The position numbers were made by a program, and so were the translations under genes. 64,000 nucleotides of DNA from Methylobacterium sp. FF17 (GTDB lineage: Bacteria > Pseudomonadota > Alphaproteobacteria > Rhizobiales > Beijerinckiaceae), in contig NZ_CP107532.1 of assembly GCF_025813715.1 (NCBI RefSeq), forward strand, positions 3,054,001 through 3,118,000. Direction: 5' to 3'. The notes below the pieces were generated by a model. It saw only the letters and a program-made list of their open reading frames with translations, was not told the DNA's origin and ran no database searches. Numbering within the stretch: the stretch's first letter is position 1; every line of letters begins with the position of its first letter. Of the stretch, positions 23,482 to 33,269 are shown piece after piece.

Positions 23482-23712
23482 ATGAAGGCCCTGCTACTGA
23501 ATACGTTACTGGGCCTCGGTTTAGGTCGCTTTGGTTCAATCTGGCTGGCTACGGTGTTCGTGCCGATCGTTGCCGCTGAGGTGTCCTACGGCGTGTACGT
23601 CTATCAGCTCAGCCTCGGCGCGTGCCTCAGACGCGGCGTGACGCTGTTGCTCTGCGTCGAGCTCGCCTTCCTTCTCGGCGCACTCATGCGCCCAATGCGT
23701 GACGAAACCTGA
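23482..23712 (+). CDS. Small two-helix inner-membrane protein, possibly ExoX-like
   Basis: 76 aa: MKALLLNTLLGLGLGRFG, then hydrophobic segments at about residues 18-38 (IWLATVFVPIVAAEVSYGV) and 49-68 (GVTLLLCVELAFLLGALM), ending MRPMRDET. The ATG at 23482 has GGAGGCG upstream. In rhizobia a small membrane repressor of EPS production (ExoX/PsiA) is encoded beside exoY and acts on it post-translationally. Size, topology and position fit, but I cannot show sequence homology, so the name is only a hypothesis. The gene ends 8 bases before the IS701-like target site. Confidence 0.6.
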   Translation: MKALLLNTLLGLGLGRFGSIWLATVFVPIVAAEVSYGVYVYQLSLGACLRRGVTLLLCVELAFLLGALMRPMRDET

Positions 23713-23724
23713 AGGCTCTCAGCT

Positions 23725-25184
23725 CGACTTTGGCCATTTCGACATGTCGCGGAACGCGCTGGGTGACGAAGCGGGCGTGATGGATAGGCTGATGGTGTCC
23801 CTCGCCAGAGACGCCTCATGCCGCACCTGCCTGCCTGCTTCGCCGGGATCATCCTGTCCTTCGCTCCGCTGTTCGTCCACCGTTCGTGGCGACACGCTCA
23901 GGAGCTGCTGATCGGTGCGATCCTCTGTCCGGGCCGGCGCACGGTAGCGAGCGTGCTGCGGATCACGGGCCGGGCACGCGACCGCCATTTCGTGAACACC
24001 CACCGGGTGCTCAGCCGCGCCGCATGGTCTCCCCATGCTGGAGCCCACATGCTGCTTCGGCTGCTCGTCGAGGCCTTCGTCCCACACGGCCCCGTAGTGC
24101 TGGCGCTCGACGACACGATCGAGCGGCGCTGCGACCGCCGCATCCAAGCCCGCGGGATCTACCGTGATCCGGTGCGCTCGTCCGGTGCCCATTTCGTCAA
24201 GACGATCGGCCTGCGCTGGATGAGCCTGATGCTGCTCGCACCCATCCCCTGGGCCGGTCGGGTCTGGGCGTTGCCGTTCCTGACTGCCCTCGTTCCGTCC
24301 GAGCGCGCCTGCCGGGAACAAGGCCGTCGGCACAAGACCCTGCTCGATGTCGGACGGCAGATGGCCTTGCAGGTAAGGCGCTGGCTGCCGGGGCGCGATC
24401 TCGTGCTGGTCGGCGATAGCGCCTTCTCGGCCTTGCTGTTTCTCGATGCTCTGCGCCGCGGCGGTATCACCGCCATCACCCGCCTGCGCCTGGATGCGGC
24501 TCTCTACGATCCAGCGCCTCCAAGGCTTCCTGGTACAATCGGGCGCCCGCGCAAGAAGGGTGTGCGGCGGCCAACCCTGTCCAAGATCCTGACCGACTCG
24601 GGTACCATCTGGCAGCAGGTGAGCGTGCCGGGCTGGTACGGCACAGGTGAACGCAGGATCGAGATCGCCTCGGCCACCGCCGTCTGGCATCATTCCGGTC
24701 TACCAGCAGTGCCGATCCGCTGGGTTCTGATCCGCGATCCCGAGAACCGCTTCGAGCCGCAAGGGCTGCTCTGCACCGACACCGCACGAGACCCGACCCA
24801 GATCGTGACGTGGTTCGTGCGCCGCTGGCAGGTCGAGGTTACCTTCCAAGAGGCACGGACCCATCTCGGCGTCGAGACGAGAGCGCCAGTGGTCCGACAA
24901 GGCCATTGCCCGCACGACGCCCTGCCTGCTCGCCCTGTTCTCCATCGTCACCCTGCTCGCCACCCGGCTGACAGCACGTGAGAGGCGGCAGATCGCGACG
25001 ACAGCGTGGTACCCCAAGCCGCAGCCTACATTCTCGGACGCCCTCGCAGTCGTCCGCTATACGATCTGGCGCGAAGAGGGTTTATCGACGTCACGTCGCA
25101 AACGCGACCGCAGGAAACCTCGGTTCCGCCTGCCGCCACCCTGGGCCTACGCCCTCTGCCAAGCAGCTTGATTGGCCAAAGTCG
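23725..25184 (+). mobile_element. IS701-like (DDE_5) element, copy 2
   Basis: Same termini as copy 1, flanked by AGCT at 23721-23724 and 25185-25188. It is the longer form, without the 27-bp deletion. It inserted just downstream of the small membrane protein gene. Confidence 0.85.
23818..25171 (+). pseudogene. IS701-like transposase, copy 2, needs +1 frame change
   Basis: As copy 1 but with the additional residues LLALFSIVTLLATRLTA in the second frame. The first frame ends at 24981; the continuation to CQAA and stop at 25171 is in the +1 frame. The DDE residues are all in the first frame, the Glu just before the shift. Confidence 0.8.
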
Positions 25185-25286
25185 AGCTCAGACTCCGTGT
25201 TCAAACGGGCTGAACAGCTTAGCTGTTGGGTGAGCGGCGGGCATCGTGGGTGTTGAGAGAGTGTCTGACGTTCACCCAGGAACCCC

Positions 25287-25546
25287 GATGTGGACGCCCA
25301 CCGCTCGCGCCGAGCTTGCGCGCGAGAGCCTGCCTTACGTAACCAATTCCAGCGATGCCGAGTGGGCGGTGCTTGCGCCGCTTCTCCCTACGCCTCCCAG
25401 CACAAGGGCGTCCGTGGCGCCGGTCGCTGCGTGCCGCCTTCTATGGCATCTTGTACGTGCTACGAACAGGATGCGCCTGGCAGCATCTGTCGTTGGACTT
25501 CCCGCCGTGGGGCATGGTGCATCGTTCAGGCAGAGGCGGCGGGCTG
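25287..25546 (+). pseudogene. IS5-family transposase, N-terminal remnant
   Basis: Starts MWTPTARAELARESLPYV, then DAEWAVLAPLLP, and after a frame change near 25390 reads AAFYGILYVLRTGCAWQHLS followed by FPPWG. The rest is missing. The upstream 90 bases match those at 57000-57088, where the same element is also truncated, so both are remnants of one IS. Confidence 0.75.
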
Positions 25547-26257
25547 ATCCACTGATCGCTCTTGAGGAGGAGGAATGGATAGGGCGCCCCTAAACCCAGG
25601 ATCACCTTGAGCGGGTGATAGAAGATGCTGCAACGACCTTGCGCGGGCAGCCGGCCGCGTGGTTCGTAGTCGGTGCCCCCCCGTTGATCCGCTGAAGGAC
25701 GCGCTCAAGATTTCCGGGACCGTGCCCGCCGGTAAGCAACGCTGAGCGCGCCGCTCGAAGATCGTTCCGCGCCAGGCGTTCTTGCACAGCCTCAACGACG
25801 AGAAGGACAAACCGGAGAACTGTGCCGTGCCAATCTATTCCAATTAGGCGACCCGTGCTATAATCTGTTTCTATATAACTGGCTCTAAGTAATAATATCA
25901 ATAATTCTTCTATTTCCAGATATTTACAAAAAAACAACCATTTGGCGATTTATCGAAGATTCAATTACACATTGATTGTGGAGCAAAGCGCGTAGCAATA
26001 GATAACCATAGGCTCAAATACAATTCACTTATATATTATGACTAATAGAAAATTTTCCCGGAAGTGATAACGCTTCTATGACTGTTCAATGTCGAGCATG
26101 ACGCGAACATCTGCTAATTTTTGAAAAGTTTAGACCAGACATCCATGCAACGAGTTGACATTGCAAATTTGAAGGTTGAAAAGTGGCAACCGGATTACGG
26201 ACGTAGCGGTTTGCTGGATTTTCGTTTATAGTAGATATTTATTCTCGAACAGTAGAG
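25547..26257. other. Intergenic, decayed then AT-rich leader of the copolymerase gene
   Basis: No supported gene in 711 bases. The first 300 are GC-rich and may be decayed coding sequence. From about 25850 the sequence is strongly AT-rich and probably holds the promoter of the Wzz-like gene at 26258. Confidence 0.5.
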
Positions 26258-27646
26258 GTGAAGGTGGATTTTCAGAGTTTAATAAAGTTGATATGGCGAC
26301 ACAGGCTTCTCTTCGCCTCAGTATTTATATTAATTAACTTGGCGGTAATCGCACTGAATGGCTATGCACCTAAGATTTACGAAAGTTCCGCATTAATCTT
26401 GGCGGATTCAGGGCGATCCCTGCAGCAGCAATCAGGTGACTCGTATTCTGGTGGCCTGCGCCAAGATCGTTTCATCAAATCGCAAGTTCTATTGGCGCGA
26501 AGTGACGACGTCATTGCTGACGCGGTCAAGCAAGTTCAAGCGCGTCACCCTGTTGTCCTAGAAACTGATGAGTCTGATAGATCATTTGTTACATCTCTCA
26601 TAACGAAATTACTTAAATCATCCTCCGGCGAGAATGAAAGTACTTCACGGGTTCAAGCTTCATCACGTGCAGAAGTGGAGCCGAACACTGATCTAATCCG
26701 CATATCCTTTCGCCACGTAGATCCAGACAGAGCAGCGCTTTATGCCAATCAGATTGCTGGAAGTTTAGTCGAGAGGCAGACAAAACTATATTCCAACCCT
26801 TTGGCCGCTCAGTTTTTTAAAGAACGTGAGGAAAGTCACCGCGAAAAACTTACTAGGGATGAGCGTGCTCTCGAAGCTTATTCCGTAGCGAATCAGATTT
26901 ATTCTGCTGAAGAGCAGCAGAGATTGGTGCTAACCCGGCGCGATCAGATATTAACAAATCTTGCAACAACTCAGAGTTCGCTTGGCAGAGTTGGAGGCGA
27001 ATTAGATTCACTGCGCACGCAGCTCTCTAGCCTTCGAGCAAAAATTAATTTGCCGACAGAAATTTTTGGCGAAGTTCCTGCGAGTTCGCGCTTCGGCCGT
27101 TCTACCGCTGGTTCCAGCTCTTCTAGTTCTAACATGTCTGATGATCCGCCACTCTTGCACGTCCGCCTCTACCAGGAGAGCGCACAGAAAATAGTCAACT
27201 TGAACGCTGAAATTGCTGGCTTGAAAACTGCTGAGTCTTCGTCCAATTATGAATTAAAGAAGATTGATAATGAACTCAAGGTACTAGCAACGCGGCAAGC
27301 TGAGTTCGACCGCCTCAAGCGGGAAATTGAGCTCGATAATACTAATATTGAGCTATATGCCAAAAAGTCTTCCGAAGCTCAGATTGAAAATGCTTGGAAA
27401 TCTAACGAGCGCCTTTCCAACATGCAGGTGGTGCAGGCAGCAGCTGTGCCTGCCGAGCCTATGTTTCCTCGTGCGTCCATTTTGGTGCCGATTGGCCTGC
27501 TTCTTGGTGCTCTCTTCGGATGTGGCGCCTGTATGATTCGGGGTATATTGGCGCACGATCATCAGTTAGTTAAGCCCGATACACTAAACATCAAAGCGTC
27601 CTTGACAGATTCAAACGACAGACGAATTCGCTTGGCAGAGAGGTAG
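26258..27646 (+). CDS. Wzz/ExoP-like polysaccharide copolymerase without kinase domain
   Basis: 462 aa from a GTG codon; the start is set by the family N-terminus (FQSLIKLIWRHRLLFASVFI), a short cytoplasmic stretch then a membrane helix at about 18-36. The periplasmic part has the Wzz-like strand KIYESSALILADS, a long coiled coil (about 185-390) and a second helix near 408-430 (ASILVPIGLLLGALFGCGA). Rhizobial ExoP and similar PCP-2 proteins carry a C-terminal tyrosine kinase of about 300 residues; this protein stops shortly after the second helix and no separate kinase gene is in the window. Role: control of EPS chain length and export with Wzy at the inner membrane. An IS630 element begins only 14 bases after its stop. 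Confidence 0.85.
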   Translation: MKVDFQSLIKLIWRHRLLFASVFILINLAVIALNGYAPKIYESSALILADSGRSLQQQSGDSYSGGLRQDRFIKSQVLLARSDDVIADAVKQVQARHPVVLETDESDRSFVTSLITKLLKSSSGENESTSRVQASSRAEVEPNTDLIRISFRHVDPDRAALYANQIAGSLVERQTKLYSNPLAAQFFKEREESHREKLTRDERALEAYSVANQIYSAEEQQRLVLTRRDQILTNLATTQSSLGRVGGELDSLRTQLSSLRAKINLPTEIFGEVPASSRFGRSTAGSSSSSSNMSDDPPLLHVRLYQESAQKIVNLNAEIAGLKTAESSSNYELKKIDNELKVLATRQAEFDRLKREIELDNTNIELYAKKSSEAQIENAWKSNERLSNMQVVQAAAVPAEPMFPRASILVPIGLLLGALFGCGACMIRGILAHDHQLVKPDTLNIKASLTDSNDRRIRLAER

Positions 27647-27660
27647 TTTCCTCGGCGCTA

Positions 27661-28800
27661 GTGCAATGACGCATTCAGAGGATTTACTGATGGGCGGCGA
27701 TGTGCGAGTGTGGGCGGATGGCTCAGACTGTCTGCGTACGCCTCGATGAGGCCGCCACGGCGCGGCTGACGGCCCTCGCCACCGACCGCTCTTGTCCACT
27801 CAAGCACATTCTACGCGCCCGGATCGTGCTGCTGTCGGGCGAACGCCTGACGGTGCAGGAGATCGCGCGGCAGGCCGGCGTGAGCCGACCGGCCGTCTGG
27901 CGCTGGCAGCAGCGTTACGCCGAAGAGGGCGTCGAGGGCCTCTTGCGCGACAAGACCCGCCCGCCCGGCAAGGAGCCGCTGCCCGCCGGCACGGTCGCGC
28001 AGTTGCTGGCCCTGACCTGCTCAGAGCCGCCCGGCGAGGTCACCCACTGGACCGGGCGTGCCGTGGCCGAAGCGACCGGTATCGCGCTGCGCTCCGTGCA
28101 GCGGATCTTGGCAGGCCAACCGGCTTCAGCCGCACCGGATCCGCACCTTCAAGCGCTCACACGACCCTGCCTTTGCCGAGAAGGTGGAGGACTTGGTGGG
28201 GCTCTACATGGATCCGCCGGCCCATGCCGTGGTGCTCTCGCTCGATGAGAAAAGCCAGATCCAGGCTTTGAAGCGCACGCGTCCCGATCTGCCGGTCGCC
28301 CCCGGGCACCCGGCCGCCCAGACCCACGACTACACCCGGCACGGCACCACGACGCTGTTTGCCGCCTTCGACGTCCTCCACGGCACCGTGATCGGCCGCT
28401 GCATGCAGCGCCAACGCCACGGCGAGTTCATCCGCTTCCTCAACGCCGTCGAAGCCGCCGTGCCGACTGGCAAGGTCATCCACGCGATCCTCGACAACTA
28501 CGCCACACACAAGCACCCGAAGGTGCGCGCTTGGCTCGCACGCCATCCGCGTTGGACCTTCCACTTCACGCCGACCTCGGCGTCCTGGCTCAACGCAATC
28601 GAGGGCTTCTTCTCCGCCCTGACCCGTCGCCGCCTACGACGCGGCACCTTCACGGGCGTGGTCGATCTCCAAGCCGCCATCAAGCGCTACATTGCCGAGC
28701 ACAACAGCCACGCTCGGCCCTTCACCTGGACCAAACCAGCCGCACAAATCGTCAGCGCTGTCGCCAGACTCCCATGAACCATCCGAATGCGTCATTGCAC
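27661..28800 (+). mobile_element. IS630-family element, copy B
   Basis: Ends GTGCAATGACGCATTCAGAGG and complement, flanked by TA at 27659-27660 and 28801-28802, the IS630 target duplication. Related to copies A and C. Confidence 0.9.
27718..28777 (+). pseudogene. IS630-family transposase, one frameshift (copy B)
   Basis: MAQTVCVRLDEAATARLTAL onward is normal to SVQRI near 28110, where an extra T shifts the frame. The remainder (QANRLQPHRIRTFKRSHDPA to the stop at 28777) is intact in the next frame, with LSLDEKSQIQALKRTRP, AILDNYATHKHPKVRAW and SWLNAIEGFFSALTRRRL giving the DDE triad. A single-base indel separates it from an active protein. Confidence 0.88.
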
Positions 28801-28886
28801 TAGTCGTGGGCCGACATCCCAGCCAGTTATGAAACCTATACGACTTGCGGCAACTGCTTCCGGCGCTAGCGCAAGTGCGGCAACGA

Positions 28887-30024
28887 GTGCATTGACGCGG
28901 TGATAGGGTTCACGGATCGGGTGATGCATGCGAGTCTGAGTCATGGCTCAGACCGTCTGCGTGCTCCTTGACGATGCCACCCAGTCAGCGCTTGCCGCGG
29001 TCGCCGGCGACCGATCTCGACCCCTCAAGCACATCCTGCGGGCGCGCATCGTCCTGCTTTCAGCCGGGCGCTTGCCTGTGCAGGAGGTGGCTCGGCAGGC
29101 CGGCGTCAGTCGGCCCGCCGTCTGGCGCTGGCAGCAACGCTTTGCCGAGGATGGCGTCGAGGGTCTGCTGCGCGACAAGACCCGCCCGCCTGGCACGCCA
29201 CCACATTCCACGCAGACGGTGGCGAAGGTGCTGGCACTGACCTGCTCGGAGCCACCCGACGAGGTCACACACTGGACCGGCCGAGCCGTCGCCGCGCGGG
29301 TCGGGATCTCACTGCGCTCCGTGCAACGGATCTGGCAGGAGCATCGCCTGCAACCGCATCGGATTCGGACGTTCAAACGCTCGCACGACCCAGCGTTTGC
29401 CCAGAAGGTCGAGGATGTCGTGGGCCTTTACATGAAGCCGCCCGCCCACGCCGTGGTGCTGTCCATCGACGAGAAGTCCCAGATCCAGGCTCTGGAGCGC
29501 ACCCGCCCCAACCAGCCTCTCGGTTCAGGGCACCCAACTGCTCAGACCCACGACTATACCCGACACGGCACCACGACCCTGTTCGCGGCTCTCAATGTCC
29601 TGGACGGCACCGTGCTCGGCCGCTGCATGCAGCGCCATCGCCATGGCGAGTCCATCCGCTTTCTCAACGCCGTCGAGGCTGCCGTTCCGGCCGGCAAGCT
29701 CGTCCACGTGATCCTGGACAACTACGGTAGCCACAAGCACCCGAAGGTGCGCGCCTGGCTCACCCGCCATCCGCGCTGGACCTTCCACTTCACCCCAACA
29801 TCGGCCTCATGGCTCAATGCGGTCGAGGGCTTCTTCTCCACGCTCACGCGCCGCCGCCTGCAGCGAGGCACCTTCACCGGCATCGTCGACCTCCAAGCGG
29901 CCATCAATCGCTACTTCGCCGAGCACAACCGAAGCCCAAGGCCCTTCATCTGGACCAAAACCCGCAGCCGCGATCTTCGACGCCCTCAATCGTGCCCCTG
30001 AACCATCCGTCCGCGTCACTGCAC
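28887..30024 (+). mobile_element. IS630-family element, copy C
   Basis: The right end GTCACTGCAC is followed by TA at 30025-30026; the left end GTGCATTGACGCGGTG lacks the TA. It stands 86 bases after copy B in the same orientation. Confidence 0.85.
28943..30001 (+). CDS. IS630-family transposase, intact (copy C)
   Basis: 352 aa. N-terminal helix-turn-helix (VQEVARQAGVSRPAVWRW), then first Asp in LSIDEKSQIQALERTRPN, second in VILDNYGSHKHPKVRAW and Glu in SWLNAVEGFFSTLTRRRL. The only one of the three related IS630 copies with an open frame and all three acidic residues, so it is the likely source of activity for copies A and B. Confidence 0.93.
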   Translation: MAQTVCVLLDDATQSALAAVAGDRSRPLKHILRARIVLLSAGRLPVQEVARQAGVSRPAVWRWQQRFAEDGVEGLLRDKTRPPGTPPHSTQTVAKVLALTCSEPPDEVTHWTGRAVAARVGISLRSVQRIWQEHRLQPHRIRTFKRSHDPAFAQKVEDVVGLYMKPPAHAVVLSIDEKSQIQALERTRPNQPLGSGHPTAQTHDYTRHGTTTLFAALNVLDGTVLGRCMQRHRHGESIRFLNAVEAAVPAGKLVHVILDNYGSHKHPKVRAWLTRHPRWTFHFTPTSASWLNAVEGFFSTLTRRRLQRGTFTGIVDLQAAINRYFAEHNRSPRPFIWTKTRSRDLRRPQSCP

Positions 30025-30027
30025 TAG

Positions 30028-31507
30028 CATTACAGTTGCGTTTTCGACGGGGTTCTGACTCTGTGCAGCACCATGAAACGCACATCATGGACGACCGGGA
30101 CCTCTATCGAGGCGGCGCTGGAGTTGTGGGCCTCGTCGCTGCGAGAAGTGAAGGGGCGCATGCGGCCCTTGTTCAGCCAGGAGCGGGTCGCCGCCTCGGC
30201 GGGAGCGTTCCTGGACGGACTGTTCGGCGCGGAGCGGCGTAAGACCGGTTGGATGCGGGCGGAAGCCGCGGGCGATCCTGGGCCCTGGCGTCAGCAGGCG
30301 CTGCTCGGTCGCGGACGCTGGGATGCCGACACCCTGCGCGACGTGGTGCGGGATTATGCCCTGGAGACGCTGGCCGACCCGGACGCGGTTCTGGTCCTCG
30401 ACGAGACCGGCTTCCTCAAGCAGGGCAAGGCTTCGTGCGGGGTGCATCGCCAGTACACCGGCTCGGCCGGCAAGATCACGAACTGCCAGATCGGTGTGTT
30501 CGCAGCTTATGCCTCGCGGCACGGTCATGCCTTCATCGATCGGGCCTTGTACCTGCCCAAGACCTGGACCTCGGATCCGGCCCGGCGGGCCGCCGCCCAC
30601 GTGCCGGAGGGGACAAGCTTCGCGACCAAGCCGGGGCTGGCTTTGGCGATGATCGAGCGGGCGATAGCTGCGGGCGTGCCGTTCTCTTGGGTGGCGGCCG
30701 ACACCGTCTACGGGGTCGGCGACATCGAGATGGCGCTACGCCGGGCGGGCAAGGGCTACGTGCTCGGGGTCAAAACCGATCACGCATTCAATTCCTGGGT
30801 CGGCAAGCCGGAGATCGCTGGCACCGCCGAGACGATCGCGAACGGCCTCGCTCCCTCGGCCTGGATGCGCCTGTCGGCGGGAGACGGAACGAAGGGCGCG
30901 CGGCTGTATGACTGGGCCTATTGTGAGTTGGCTCACCTCGATGGTGCCGACGACCAGACCGGCCTGTGGACGCGGGGGCTGCTGATCCGCCGCAGCCTGG
31001 CTGACGGCGAGCGGGCCTACTTCACGACCTGGTGCCCGGCCGGCACGCCGCTCGCGACCCTGGTCGACGTCGAGGGACGACATTGGAGCATCGAGGATGC
31101 GTTCGAGACGGCCAAGACCGAACTCGGGCTCGCTCACAACGAGACCCGCTCCTGGCACGGCTGGCACCGACACGTCAGCCTGGTGATGCTGGCCTTCGCC
31201 CTGCTGGCGGTGATCCGCCATCACGCCAACGCGCCGCCCCCAAAAAGCCAAGCCCGGCCGAGACAGCGCGCCCCCTGATCCGCTGGTCGGTGCAGGAGAT
31301 CCGCCGCATCGCCGTGCGGCTGGCGCAGCGGCACATCCAGCCCGCTCACGTCATCGCATGGTCGCTCTGGCGACGGGCGCATCAGGCCGCCGCCCGCCAA
31401 GCCCATCTCAAACGCCGTGCTGTAAACCAGAAGATGCGCCGACGACGCAAAGGCCGGCCGTCCACGCCGAACAAGGAACCCACTCGCAACAAAACGCAAC
31501 TGTAATG
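30028..31507 (+). mobile_element. IS701-family element, copy 1 (1480 bp)
   Basis: Perfect terminal repeats CATTACAGTTGCGTTTT flanked by CTAG on both sides (30024-30027 and 31508-31511). The CTAG is formed by the end of IS630 copy C on the left and starts the IS5 element on the right, so it inserted exactly between two other elements. Copy 2 has the same length. Confidence 0.92.
30073..31278 (+). CDS. IS701-family transposase; probable -1 frameshift extends it to 31505
   Basis: 401 aa in frame: DDE_5-type core with VLVLDETGFLKQGKASCGV (first Asp), the NCQIGVFAAYASRHGHAFID strand, FSWVAADTVYGVGDIEMAL (second Asp) and WSIEDAFETAKTELGLAHNE (Glu). At 31239-31245 lies C-CCA-AAA, a canonical X-XXY-YYZ slippery heptamer in the zero frame. 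A -1 shift there leads into a basic tail (PSPAETARPLIRWSVQEIRR and onward, ending NKEPTRNKTQL) and a stop at 31505, giving about 477 aa. Both copies preserve this arrangement. Whether the tail is made is not known. Confidence 0.87.
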   Translation: MKRTSWTTGTSIEAALELWASSLREVKGRMRPLFSQERVAASAGAFLDGLFGAERRKTGWMRAEAAGDPGPWRQQALLGRGRWDADTLRDVVRDYALETLADPDAVLVLDETGFLKQGKASCGVHRQYTGSAGKITNCQIGVFAAYASRHGHAFIDRALYLPKTWTSDPARRAAAHVPEGTSFATKPGLALAMIERAIAAGVPFSWVAADTVYGVGDIEMALRRAGKGYVLGVKTDHAFNSWVGKPEIAGTAETIANGLAPSAWMRLSAGDGTKGARLYDWAYCELAHLDGADDQTGLWTRGLLIRRSLADGERAYFTTWCPAGTPLATLVDVEGRHWSIEDAFETAKTELGLAHNETRSWHGWHRHVSLVMLAFALLAVIRHHANAPPPKSQARPRQRAP

Positions 31508-31588
31508 CTAGGGTGTGAACCGAACCAAGACGTTGCGAGAGTTCTGGTTTTGTGATTCAGAGCCGCCGTTTGCAGCACGGAGGCGGCG

Positions 31589-31910
31589 ATGGCGGACCTG
31601 TTCTGGCCCTCGGATGAGCAGTGGGCGGTGATGGAACCGTTCATGCCCAAGAACCAGCCTGGGCTGGAACGGAACGACGATCGGCAGGTCATTTCCGGCA
31701 TCCTGCACGTGCTGACCTCGGGCTGCCGCTGGCGCGACTGCCCGGCAGCGTATGGTCCGCGCACGACCGTCTACAACCGCTTCAATCGCTGGTCCCGCCG
31801 TGACTTTTGGCGGGCGATGCTGACCGCGCTGGCCAAGGGCGGATGGGGTGGCGAGGCGGCCGCCATCGACAGTACCTACGTCAAGTCGCACCGCTCGGCG
31901 CATGGCGGTA
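31589..31910 (+). pseudogene. IS5-family transposase, N-terminal half
   Basis: Nearly identical to 14467-14150: MADLFWPSDEQWAVMEPFMP to AIDSTYVKSHRSAHGG, then the IS110 right end. It carries the first DDE Asp only. The interruption falls at the codon for Gly before the AAG-G run that begins the second half. Confidence 0.85.
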
Positions 31911-31927
31911 ACGTATGGCCCGCCCCG

Positions 31928-32163
31928 TCCGCAAGTGGCTGATGATCCGCTGGTCTGAGCAGTCTGCATAAACGTATCCGGCCTTTCGGCGATGCCGTTG
32001 GCCAAGATGGAGATCCGCGCGTCCTGGTCCTCATAAAGGGGGCGGCGTCGAGCGCCATTTTACGCCAGAGGCTTCCAGAACACCGATCGACTGTCAGGCC
32101 ATCTTCCTCTCGCCGCTCGCAGACATGGTGAGGCCGACGAAGGCTTCGCCGACCAAGCTCGGT
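31928..32163 (-). ncRNA. Candidate bridge-RNA region of IS110 copy B
   Basis: Same sequence as the copy A segment, on the minus strand. The target-like match (CATAAAGGGGG on the plus strand) is at 32033-32043 and the circle-junction-like match (CATAAACGTAT) at 31967-31977. Inferred from position and matches only. Confidence 0.48.
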
Positions 32164-33192
32164 TCAGGCAGCCACCGCCGCCGGCTCATAGACGCGTTTG
32201 TGGCGCAGCAGCGCCCAGACGGTCCGAGCCATCTTGGCTGCTAGCGCAACGACGGCGGTGTTGGCGTGCGCCCGCGCCAGCAGGCCCCGGAGCCATTGGC
32301 CGATCCGCGTATCGCTTTTGCGAAGGGTCGGCATCGCCGCCCGTGCACCCTGGATCAGCATCTTGCGCAGGTACTTGCTGCCGCGCTTGGTGATGCCGAC
32401 GAGTTTGGGTCGTCCGCCAGTCGTGACTTGCCGCGGCACGAGGCCGAGCCAGGCCGCCAGATCACGCCCGCGGGCGAAGGTGGCCACGTCACCGATCGCC
32501 GCAATCAGCGCTGTGGCGTTGAGTGCACCGATGCCCGGGATGGTGGTGAGCCGGCGAGCACTCTCGTCGGTCCGGGCCTGTTCGGCGAACTCGCCATCGA
32601 GCGTTGCGATGCGTTCGTCGAGGGACTGCCAACGTTCCCGCACGTCGGCCACGAGGCTGCGCATTCGTGGCGTGATGTCCGCGGCGGTGTCGGGATCGAG
32701 CAGGGTGTTCAGCCTGGCGGCAAGCTTGGCACGTTCTTGCGGGACGATGTGGCCACGCTCCAGCAGGATGGCCCGGATCTGGTTCATCAAGGCCGTGCGT
32801 TCGCCCACGAGCTGGTCGCGCACCCGGTGCAGAGTCTGCATGTCGAGCTGCGCTTCCGACTTCAGCGCGACGAACCGCATAGTCGGACGCGTCGCAGCCT
32901 CTGCGATCGCCTCGGCGTCACGGTCGTCGTTCTTCTGGGCCTTGACGTAGGGGCGCACGTATTCCGGCGACATCAGCCGGATGGTGTGGCCTTGAGCGGC
33001 GAGCGCCCGGCCCATGTGATGCGCGCCACAGCACGCCTCCATGGCGATGATGCAAGGTGGAAGCGTCGCGCCAAAGGTCATCACCGTCTCGCGTCGCATC
33101 CGGCGTCGCAGGACGACCCGACCGGTCGCATCCTGCCCGACCACACTGCAGCTGTTCTTGCCCAGATCGATCCCGAGTATCGCAATGGCCAT
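32164..33192 (-). CDS. IS110-family transposase (DEDD plus serine), intact
   Basis: 342 aa from ATG 33192. The frame is open further upstream into the IS5 half, but the family N-terminus MAIAILGIDLGKNSCSVV starts here. RuvC-like half: Asp9, Glu in AMEACCGAHHMGR, Asp cluster KNDDRDAEAI. Central coiled coil (RVRDQLVGERTALMNQIRAI). Tnp_20 half: TIPGIGALNATALIAAIGD, FARGRDLAAWLGLVPRQ and GSKYLRKMLIQGARAAM with the conserved Ser. All family residues are present, so this copy could drive copy A and other non-autonomous insertions. Confidence 0.93.
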   Translation of the reverse strand: MAIAILGIDLGKNSCSVVGQDATGRVVLRRRMRRETVMTFGATLPPCIIAMEACCGAHHMGRALAAQGHTIRLMSPEYVRPYVKAQKNDDRDAEAIAEAATRPTMRFVALKSEAQLDMQTLHRVRDQLVGERTALMNQIRAILLERGHIVPQERAKLAARLNTLLDPDTAADITPRMRSLVADVRERWQSLDERIATLDGEFAEQARTDESARRLTTIPGIGALNATALIAAIGDVATFARGRDLAAWLGLVPRQVTTGGRPKLVGITKRGSKYLRKMLIQGARAAMPTLRKSDTRIGQWLRGLLARAHANTAVVALAAKMARTVWALLRHKRVYEPAAVAA

Positions 33193-33269
33193 CGGTCCGC
33201 TCCATCCCTCGTGTGAGCCACACTGCAAACCTAGCAGTGAAGCCCAGTGAGGGGCGGGCCATCCATAAA

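Larger units (their letters stand above)
31913..33269 (-). mobile_element. IS110-family element, IS1111 group, copy B (1357 bp)
   Basis: Subterminal repeats at 31916-31927 and 33251-33262, AA/TT core at each edge. It lies in the same position and relative orientation within an IS5 transposase as copy A. This copy is not interrupted. Confidence 0.87.
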
